Shown here: positions 55,637 through 64,000 of the stretch, piece by piece
Numbering within the stretch: the first letter of the stretch is position 1
How the letters are laid out: the number at the start of each line of letters is the position of its first letter
NCBI GenBank assembly: GCA_037953625.1
Contig: CM075655.1
Coordinates: 116,071,001 to 116,135,000, forward strand
Reading direction: 5' to 3'
Origin: Crotalaria pallida
Taxonomy: Eukaryota > Streptophyta > Magnoliopsida > Fabales > Fabaceae
Length of the DNA stretch: 64,000 bases
Program-made: the position numbers and the translations under genes
The notes under the pieces: generated by a model
Databases searched by the model: none
The model's input: only the letters and a program-made list of their open reading frames with translations
What the model was told of the DNA's origin: nothing

Positions 55637-57342
55637 ACATGAAAAATAATCTTTTTCAATGTATTTTTCTGTACATTTTGGTCGTTAACAAATGCTGCCT
55701 TTTCCTCATATTATATTTCCATTTCTTATTAATTTGCATTATACTCCAATCTTATAGCCTTATTTTACAAAAAAAAAAACAGCGAGAGAGAGAGAAGAAT
55801 ATGCTTTTATAGATTATTGCTCAATATTAATATTATTCTTGAAATTTCAGTGAAAAATATTTTAATAATTAATCCTATTTGAATCTAATTCTATACTCCT
55901 TTCGTTCCTAAATAATTGTCACTTTAGTCAAATGAATTTGTTTTTAAATAATTATCATTTTCAAAATCAATGCAACATTAATTACTATTTTTACAACTTT
56001 ATTCTTGTCTAATTAATAAGAAAGATAATAAGTAGAGAAAAATAACCAAATCTATAAAGAGATAAAAGGCAAAATAATAAAACAAGTATTGATTTTTTAA
56101 CAAAAAGACATTAATTGTTTTCATATAATAAAGTACAAAAATGGTTTTAAATTATTTTTTTTTGTACTGATGATATTAGATGTTTTATTTTAATGAAATA
56201 TAATTAATCCCTTAATTTATACTAGTATTTTTTATTGATCATTCAACAATATATAAAACTTGTATAATTAATTAAGATAATGTTTATATTAACAAATATA
56301 TTTAGAATATTGTTTAAGAAATATAATTAAATAAATAAATTATTAAATCAATTGGAAAGAAATTAAGCTTAGCTTGGTTCTAATATCATATTAAAATTCT
56401 ATCACAAAACAAATTGACAATAAGAAAAGTAATTTACAAGTATTTAAACCAAACAAAATGAGACTTTCAACATTTAAAAAACAAAAAATATCACTATGAA
56501 AAATTTCAATAACGTATTTAATTTTTTTTTTCTCAAAATATGGTCTTTGATAATCATTACAACATTCTTCTTACTTATGTATAGACCGTGTTTCCCCAAC
56601 ATTTTTTTTTATATATATCATTTATCAATTAGAGACAATCTTGTTTAAGTCATATAGTATTATTATAGTATTCATTCTCTATCGTATTCTCAAGAATTAC
56701 GTGTGACTTGATTCCCTTTTACTTGGGGTACGTAGGACCGGAGTGTTAGATCCAGTGAGAATGTTTTGACAATGACAAAGGTTTTGAACAAGCTACAAAT
56801 GGTTTGATCAAGCTCAAGTTTGAAGAAGTTCAACAAGCAAACAACAAAAACAAATGATAAAGAGAGAGCAAGCTCATGAAGATTCAATTTGTGTATTGTA
56901 TTGTAATTTTAATAAGTATTTAACATAGTTGCAATTTTAAAATTCAAACTCAAAATTTTAAAATGAAATTATTATAAGTTGATATATGAATTTGTAGGTA
57001 GTAAACGCCCAACATTGAAGGATAAGAATCTTCTGTCCCATAAACTCTGTCTCTTTATTTTCATTCATTCAAACTTTTTCAAATATTATAAAAATATATA
57101 TTAGTCGGAAAGTTATTTTCTATTTTATTAAAATCTGTATGAAAAAACAGACTTTATGACAAAATTTAGGAACAACTGATCCTTATCAACGTCGAAATGG
57201 CACAAAGTAACTAACTTTAAAAAAAATACAGTAGTTTGTTAAAGAAAGATGGTAAAAAGTTAAAAATGATAAATGTAATGTATTTCAAAGTTAAGTTTTT
57301 TTCTAATAGGCAGAAGTTAAGTTTATTACCTCGTATTAATTC
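55637..57342. other. AT-rich spacer
   Basis: A Stowaway-type left end, CTCCTTTCGTTCCTAAATAATTG, occurs at 55896 without a clear partner. No gene found. Confidence 0.4.
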
Positions 57343-57976
57343 TGTTTGTTTGAGGTGATTTTGGAGAGAAGAAATTGGTGGGAGAGAAAACAAGGAGAAA
57401 ACAACTTTTCTCCTTATTTGGTATAGGAGAGAAAATGAGGGGGGAGAGAAAATGAGGTGAATCCACCAGAAAAAATTTTCTCTCCCCCATAGAAGAGATA
57501 ATGGGAAAAAATGTGTTTTGGCATGTACAATTACCTATCTCTCCTTCATTTATTCACTTTATTTGATTGTTTTTTTATTTTTAAAGAAAAATTAATTGGA
57601 AAAAATAAAGATTTTTTTTTGATAAAAAATTGTTATTTTATATATTTTGGACTCAGAATTTTTATCATATAATAAAAAAATTAAAGAAAAAAAACTTTGA
57701 CAATGTTAAATATACATACATGTAAAAAAGAAAAAAAATATTTATTTCTAATTTGTAAAACAAGGGTTTAGTTGTCTTTTGACAAATTTGTTGTTTTCTC
57801 TCTTCCCTCTTTTCTCTCCAACCAAACGAAAGGAAAGAAAACTCAACTTTTTTCTCTTCCTCATTTCTTCACATTTTCTCTCATATCAAACAATCACAAA
57901 ATCTACTCATTTTCTTACCATAATTTCTCTTCCCTATTTCTCTCTTCCCATTTTCTCTCTTGCAACCAAGCAAAGC
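57343..57976. repeat. Foldback repeat family F, copy D
   Basis: Begins near TTTGTTTGAGGTGATTTTGG and ends AACCAAGCAAAGCCC. Purine-rich left arm (GAGAGAAAATGAGGGGGGAG) and pyrimidine-rich right arm; shared block ACCAAACGAAAGGAAAG. Best preserved of the four copies together with copy A. Confidence 0.75.
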
Positions 57977-59284
57977 CCGCAAAGCCTTTAGTTTTGCAAT
58001 ATAAAAACTCATTACTTAGCTTATTCAGGCAAAAGTTAACATTTTAAAAAGAAAATAGTATGTTTGGAAAAGAGTCATAAAATCAATTTTGTCTTCAAAA
58101 TCCTGTTCGAGTAAAAGCAATGGTTAATAATGTTAATATTCCAAATCCAAAATTGATTATGTACTAACTCAGAATCAAACATATACTAAAATTATATTAG
58201 TACTTTGAATTTTTGCCAAAGGATTAGGGCGAAGTCACCCTGTGCAATAATAGTCGTTGTCAATAACAGTATACTTTATTTATTTTACTTATTTCGGCTA
58301 AAGTCTGTCTGACCGATGGACTTAATTCAAAGTTCAAATGCTTGACTATTTTAATTAAGAAGCGACAATGGTTGCAGTTAAATTACGTAAGCCCTAATTC
58401 AAGAGGAGTCTTTCCTACTTAGTACTTGCTGGAAAAAAAATACATTTTTCAACCTTTATAATTCTATACCCTTTTTTAAAAAAAAAATAAAAAATTACTT
58501 AGTAAAAATAATTTTTTTATATTATCCAAACAATATATATCAACTTAAATTCATTTTTCAATGAAGAGATCAAACATAAATAGATTATAATTTTTATAAA
58601 TCACATAGATAATAATCATAAGTAAAAATAGTCATAATTTTTTTAATAACTATATATACCAAAATCCAAATAGGCAATTATAAAAAATTTTAAAAAAAAT
58701 CCAAATAGGCACACTAATAAGGCAGTAGTGATAGAACAACATTGAGCACATAATTGAATATACTTGTTCAAGTCTTTTGTAAAAGAGAGAATTCATGTGT
58801 AATGTTACGTTTAAGCTAAATGCATGTTTTAGAATAATAGTTTTTTTCTTATAAAAAAAAATAGTGATAGAAAAACAAAAGACCTTTTTGACTGAATACA
58901 ACTCTCCCCTCCACAATGCGTCCAAAGCACACTACCCTGTTATGATTGATGGCAATCTGATCCAAGGGTAGGGGTCATAAGTTGCCGTTCTAGTATTAAG
59001 AGTTAATGGAGCCCCTTTCTGAGTCAATTATTGGGGGTCGTTTCCAAATTTTGATGTGATTAGACTGCCCATCACTCCCATTTCCAAAACACTTGCTCCT
59101 TTATATACTCCATTCGTTTGTAGATATAAGTATTTGGAGATGTACTAAAAAAGATATAAGTATTTGGAGTATAAATAAAATTCGTGAAAATAGAGGAAAT
59201 TAATTAATAGTATGTTTTTATGGTCAAAATTTTATTACGAAATATCAAAGTTACTCAACCAACATAAAAAAAATTAAGATTGTT
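57977..59284. other. AT-rich spacer
   Basis: 58058-58194 resembles the small MITE at 10080-10212 (TATGTTTGGA / AATCAAACATA). A Stowaway-like end pair with internal repeat AGATATAAGTATTTGGAG lies at 59113-59171. No gene. Confidence 0.4.
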
Positions 59285-59455
59285 TCACCCAAGTGGATTA
59301 CCCGGTAGAAACTGGTCGGGTGTTTAAGAACTTCAAGGTCAAAGACTCGAGTCCCAGTGAAGCAACAATTTCTGGGGAGGATTCATATCGTTGAGTCAAA
59401 GATTCGCACAGTTCGCGGATCCGAGGTGGATTAGTTGAACCATAAAAAATGTGAA
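59285..59455 (+). mobile_element. tRNA-derived SINE, plus strand
   Basis: Box A-like CAAGTGGATTACCCGGT, box B-like AAGACTCGAGTCCCAG, then GAGGATTCATATCGTTGAG, TTCGCGGATCCGAGGTGG and a short A-rich end. It differs in body from the other SINE groups. No firm TSD. Confidence 0.65.
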
Positions 59456-59913
59456 ACCCAAACACTACCTAATTTTGAAAAAAAAATATTTGTTAAAGAT
59501 ATTATATACGATTCATACATCAATTCAAAAAAATAAAAGTCGTCTTAATAACGATTATAATTCACAAATCAAGACTCAGTGGCCTTAAATTTATCTAGAA
59601 AATCCTTCATACTAAAAGTGTCATGATTAAAAATTACCTTATTTTTAATAAACCAAATACATCAACAAAACATAGAGCAAAAACCTATCATATACTTGTG
59701 CTGAGACTTCTTAACATGCAGCCCTCCATAGCCAAGAAGGCATTATTTGGAGTGTACACCAAAGGTATGAAAAGCTGTAACCACAAGAAGAACTATGATC
59801 AAATGGGTTTCACGATAGAGCATGAGTAAAACAAATAAATTGTGCCTTTCATTTCAATATTACAGAAACAACATCTAGGATTCACATCCTCTCATCTAGT
59901 AATTATAATAATA

Positions 59914-60327
59914 GGGAGTTACTATCACGCAATCCAAAATTGGATGGTTGCTATGCAACCTTTTCTTAAATCTAGTTAAAATTAGGTTTTTGCAATTTAG
60001 TCCAACATAAAAAGTAAATTAAAAATTTAGTCCTTTGTACCTATAGACAAATTATAACTTTTAATTTAAAAAAAATTAAAAGTAGTTAAAATTAGTCACT
60101 TGTGTAAAAAGGCTTAATGCAAGTGACTAAATTTAAATTAAAAGTTATAATTTGTCTATAGGTACAAAGGACTAAATTTTTAATTTACTTTTTATGTTGG
60201 ACTAAATTGCAAAAAACTAATTTTAACTACTTCAAATAATGACATGGCATAGGTGTCAACTTCTTATTGGTTTAAGAAAAAGTTGCATAGCAACCATCCA
60301 ATTTTGGATTGCATGATAGAAATACCC
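59914..60327. mobile_element. 414-bp Mutator-like foldback
   Basis: Perfect 9-bp TSD ATAATAATA (59905-59913 and 60328-60336). Arms start GGGAGTTACTATCACGCAAT / GGGTATTTCTATCATGCAAT and continue CCAAAATTGGATGGTTGC; further in, ACCTATAGACAAATTATAAC is mirrored as well, so most of the element is a hairpin. Non-coding. Confidence 0.9.
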
Positions 60328-60480
60328 ATAATAATATTATCGTATGTCGGGAATTTATCAAGAATTAATTGTCAAGAGAAGGCAAAAATTTTCGTGGAAG
60401 CCTTCCTTACTCTTTCATTACATATTAAAAATACCATTATTATTCATCATGTTAAGAGGAGGTTGCAAACATCATAATTT

Positions 60481-60660
60481 TTTTTAACATGCAAACAAAT
60501 AAAAATTTACTAAAAGGGGCAACCAAATATCACAGTACACAACAAAGGGCCTACCTTCTATGAAAGATTTGTCAAAGGATACGCAATCATGTACTCCAAG
60601 TTGACCAACACCAAATACAATGTTAACTTCACACTTTTGTGAAGTAGATGTAGTAGCTAT

Positions 60661-60702
<42 letters not shown>

Positions 60703-61530
60703 CCAAACCAACTTACCTAGTAATACAAAATTAATGATTCCTATCAACAAAATACCTCTTGTTAGGATTCCTACCTCCTTAAAAACCTTGCAAAAAAAAA
60801 ACCCAAAAGAAAAATTCAATACAAGAGAAAAAGAACATAGCAGATCCAAACTAAAAACACCAGAAAACATCTAAATAAGACATCCAAAGACCTATAGCAA
60901 GTAATTAAGCAGCTACCACATGACACATTCGCCAACCAGCATAAGATGTAGAGGAACACTTGAAACATTTATCCATTGTCATGATTTTAGCTTTATTTCT
61001 TCCACCGGAACCACAATATTCAAGACTTTATCTTGAAATATTTTTTTGTTCTTATTTAACCACACTAAGTCACCAACCATTCTTTGGCCAACCAACAATA
61101 AGCATCACGATCCAAAAATAACACACCAATATTACTAATATTCCACAGTCACCTGTCTGGAACGTCCTTCTGGAAAGGGGATATCACACAGCAACATTAA
61201 TATTTCTTCATGCAAAGGAATTTCCTAATAAAAAACATGGGCCTTCAATTTAACCTCCATTCTCAATTATTATTGCACCATCACCCCCGTCAAAGGAATA
61301 GAGTTACCAACATCACAAAAGATAAAGCGGAGTTTGGCGAAAAAATCTTGAAAGCTAGATGACCCAAACCATTTATCTTCCCAAAATATAGTATTATTCC
61401 CACAACCAACCAATATGTTTTGTAATGCAAGAAAAAACCAATCATTAGAGAACTTTGTATTGCCTATAGAACAAAACGCTTTCCACCAAAAAGGAGTTTT
61501 AAGCAAAATTTGAGCCCCTCGTGGTAGATA
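60481..61530 (-). mobile_element. LINE family B remnant (C-terminal ORF2 and 3' end)
   Basis: Minus strand, 3' end at 60481 (forward T8; minus TTTGTTTGCATGTTAAAA). Reading upstream along the minus strand one finds, in broken frames: VHDCVSFDKSFIEGR near the end; a tryptophan-rich zf-RVT part with WLNKNKKIFQDK near 61050; LHEEILMLLCDIPFPEG near 61200; and an intact 78-codon piece at 61270-61506 with ILVGCGNNTIFWEDKWFG, a hallmark of plant LINEs between RT and zf-RVT. Several stops and a (TA)18-like run at 60664-60700 show decay. The 5' border is not certain. Confidence 0.8.
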
Positions 61531-61848
61531 AAGGATGCAGGGTTAAGAACACACGATATCTTGCCTTTATAACAAGAACTCAGAAAGAGTTTTTTTAGAC
61601 ACAAGTATTATAAATGTTAATATTTGATATACTTTTCAAAAATTATCATTATAATTGTTATTGAATTAAATTTTAAAAAATATTGAGTAAATAAGAATAC
61701 ATATAAAAAAAATTATAACAATTGAAAAATGAACTTATGAATTAAACCAAAAAAAAAATCTTAGAAGGAGACTTGTATTAAAAACCAGATGAATATTATT
61801 TTAACTTATGCAAAACTAAAAATATAAATGGACAGTAGGAAATTTACG

Positions 61849-62396
61849 TAGGGATGGCAAAAAAACTCATACCCGTGGGTACCAGCTTGAATCCGACCCG
61901 ATTTTGGTGGGGAAAACCCGTCCTGATTAGGTTTGGAGAAACCCGAAACCGAAATCCGCTTTAAAAAGATGAGGGTGGGACGAATTTGGTATTTTAAGTA
62001 CCCGCTCTGCCCTGCCCCCGCTCCCAAACCTGCTCTGATATAAAATTAAAATAATTTTCATCATAATTATTGTTAAAATGGTAAAGCAAAACTAACATAT
62101 TTAGCTAAAACCATGATTTAATTCTTAAGTTTTTAGATATTTTTAAAATACGATGTTTATTATTATATATTATTTGAATTATAATGTATCTTAAGTGTGA
62201 TTTTTGTTAAATACAATAAAAGATAATTTTAAAAAATAATTGGATGAGTTACCCGCTCGTATTCCCGAACCCGACGAGGATGGGCTTGGTTTTTATTTTT
62301 TCATACTCGCCCCGCACCGGAATCCGCCCCGCTCTTGATGAATGCGGGGTTGGTATTGTCAAAACCCACCCCAAACCCTACCCGTTGCCATGCCTA
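61849..62396. mobile_element. hAT-type miniature element 3 (CCCG-rich)
   Basis: 8-bp TSD with one change: AATTTACG (61841-61848) and AATTTAAG (62397-62404). Ends are TAGGGATGGCAA and, inverted, TAGGCATGGCAA. Arms rich in ACCCG / GGGTT and CCCGCTC; core AT-rich. 548 bp, no ORF of note. Confidence 0.87.
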
Positions 62397-62404
62397 AATT
62401 TAAG

Positions 62405-62859
62405 TATACCATCTGAAGTTTGAAGTGTTAATGGAACGTTAGATTTCACAATAAAAAATCACGTTGAATTTCAAAATTACATGTACAGCACCTCTAATAA
62501 ATAATTGCAACAGTTGGGACATCAGAACGTGTACTGTGCAAAATTTTACTAGTAATTGTTTATTCTATTATGTTCCTTTAATTTTCATTTACGCAGTAAT
62601 TGTGGAGTGAGCTTCAGGATATGTTTCAATAATTTATGTTACGTATACCTTAAAAAAGTTGTCCTCCATGTTTCTTCATAATTGACATAACTTATGTTAA
62701 ATATGAATGAATGGCAGAGGGAACAGCTAGTTTTTAATAAAAATTAATTTTGGGTCAAAAATATTCGTTGTCAGAATTACCTGCGATTCATTAATTTTTA
62801 ACATGCAATTAAGAGGATGTGAAACGATATAAGGGATGATAATATTTTTTATAGTCCAA
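62405..62859. other. AT-rich spacer
   Basis: No gene or clear element recognised. Confidence 0.45.
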
Positions 62860-62870
62860 ATGAGATATTT

Positions 62871-63064
62871 CTCTTTTTTTTTTTTTTTTACCAACGAGTA
62901 CCGGATCTTGTTTATGCAGAATCCGACTCATCCGATCCAATCCAACCGAGCTTGCACAAAGTGGTAGGGGTCTCCCAGCGGAAGTTGCTTCATACCTAAG
63001 GCTCGAACTTGAGACCAGTTGGTTAATGACCAAATAAACTACCACTTAATCAACCCACGTTGAT
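62871..63064 (-). mobile_element. SINE group 2, copy a (complete)
   Basis: On the minus strand it begins ATCAACGTGGGTTGATTAAG (box A-like TTGATTAAGTGGTAG), box B CAAGTTCGAGCC, body GGGAGACCCCTACCAC and GGATGAGTCGGATTCTG, end CCGGTACTCGTTGGT plus an A-run. TSD ATGAGATATTT (62860-62870) / ATGAAATATTT (63065-63075), one change in 11. Confidence 0.88.
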
Positions 63065-63091
63065 ATGAAATATTTGTTTAACACGTACTTT

Positions 63092-63096
<5 letters not shown>

Positions 63097-63136
<40 letters not shown>
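63097..63136. repeat. (TA)n microsatellite
   Basis: About 20 TA units directly after the SINE flank. Confidence 0.95.
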
Positions 63137-63139
<3 letters not shown>

Positions 63140-63699
63140 AGTCTTGTTATTTATTAAATACATATTTACCTTAAAACTTATCCACTTAGAGTCTAGAGAT
63201 GTTTATTATCCATCCTAAAGATTGATATTAAGAAAACTATTGAAAATAATATAAAAAAAAATCATGCTAATCAGTGTCTTAATGATATTAGTTAAAAAAT
63301 ACCTTAACGAAACACTCATATGAAAAATATAAATCGTCCAATAGTTTTCGCTATTTTAAATTCTACATTTTTCCAAACAAAGTTATTTCGTTTATTCTCA
63401 TAAATTGTAAATTAGTATTCCTTCCGATTTTTATTATAGTGTATATTTAACCAAATTACATATACCAAGGAAAGTACTTAATTTTATGAGAATATATTAT
63501 AATATTACAATTTTACTCTCTTAACTTTTCTTGAAAAATTCACACTAATTAATAAACAAAAAAAAAAATAGATAGTCAAAACATTTAATAATTGTAAAAA
63601 AACAAACAAACAATTAATGATATATAAAAAATATAAAATAAACTATAATATTCTATAAAATGAACTATAATAAGGATATAAAGGAGTAAGAGATAAGTA
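63137..63699. other. AT-rich spacer
   Basis: Very AT-rich; no gene. A possible diverged Stowaway-type segment at 63415-63690 (CTTCCGATTTTTATTATAG / CTATAATAAGGATATAAAGG). Confidence 0.45.
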
Positions 63700-63999
63700 A
63701 CAAAGTATTGATTAAATCTCATGAAATTCATGGTATGTTGCAGAGCAGCTTGGATGGTCTTTTCTAGAGATTGAAAAAGACGATCGCTTATTATTATTTT
63801 CCACAATATATACTTTCCTCGGATGGTGATATTCCTCCTTTGCAACGTACAGTATTAATAACCTGTCGGTCAATTTGGCAGCACATGATTGGATCCCCTT
63901 TAACAAATCCTTCATAAAAGATGGAGTCTTAGGTGTGTTTTATAATACTCAGTTCTTCCTTTGTTAATAAATTTTTTTTGTTTGCTGTTAAAAAAAACC
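63700..63999 (+). mobile_element. LINE family B 3' end at the window edge
   Basis: Plus strand. One frame reads INNLSVNLAAHDWIPFNKSF and on to a stop near 63965, matching the C-termini of the other family-B copies (HDxxxFxKxFIxxG). It ends TTTTTTGTTTGCTGTTAAAA with As near 63990. The 5' limit is uncertain and the 3' TSD lies outside the window. Confidence 0.65.
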
Positions 64000-64000
64000 T

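Noticed and set aside
57772..58047. 91-codon frame similar to frames at 9318-9641, 10753-11070 and 17573-17860
   Set aside because: The similarity comes from shared DNA of the foldback repeat family F in pyrimidine-rich arms; composition is low-complexity Ser/Phe/Leu and no start or domain is conserved.
60484..60870. 128-codon minus-strand frame as a gene
   Set aside because: It includes a translated TA microsatellite (IYIYIY) and its C-terminal part matches the 3' end of LINE family B; it is retroelement sequence.

Overview
The window looks like nuclear DNA of a flowering plant. It is strongly AT-rich, and its genes have short exons with GT-AG introns. SINEs, 5'-truncated LINEs and miniature transposons fill the space between genes. 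The protein families and the repeat types fit a papilionoid legume such as Medicago, clover or a relative, but that assignment is inference. There are no operons, CRISPR arrays or true tRNA/rRNA genes.

Four host genes can be supported. (1) The 5' part of a MATE efflux transporter gene on the minus strand (929-3203) runs off, or is cut at, the left edge. (2) A single-exon classical arabinogalactan protein lies on the minus strand (25719-26201) with a clear TATA box. (3) A six-exon FSH1-type serine hydrolase (36527-38240, plus) is complete in layout, but a 7-bp tandem duplication in exon 1 breaks it. (4) A four-exon GRAM-domain GEM-like protein (40016-44327, plus) is intact, and its introns 2 and 3 hold nested inverted-repeat elements. 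The genes are unrelated in function; the neighbourhood is simply a gene-sparse euchromatic stretch.

The rest is mostly mobile DNA, much of it with target-site duplications (TSDs) that can be read directly. Two LINEs of one family (6254-8426 and 12694-13783) carry zinc-binding and RNase H domains and share a small hairpin just before the poly-A. A second LINE family left short 3' ends at 50858-50998, 51610-51723, 60481-61530 and the right edge. At least four tRNA-derived SINE groups are present, and one copy was itself hit by a LINE. Three hAT-type miniature elements rich in GGGTACCCG-like motifs have 8-bp TSDs. Mutator-type foldbacks have 9-10-bp TSDs, and Stowaway-type MITEs (CTCCCTCC ends, TA target) are scattered throughout.

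The most notable locus is 20741-22127. It is a 1387-bp element with arms of about 315 bp and a perfect 9-bp TSD, and it encloses the promoter and first coding exon of a seed-maturation (SMP/LEA D-34 type) gene. This is a Pack-MULE, and it sits beside a second small Mutator-like element. Other items worth checking are a 521-bp foldback whose two strands encode near-identical 96-residue ORFs (55106-55626), a 620-bp poly-A retroposon of unknown origin with an 11-bp perfect hairpin (32038-32657), a four-copy foldback family of about 450-660 bp, and a 72-bp ATT microsatellite touching a splice donor.
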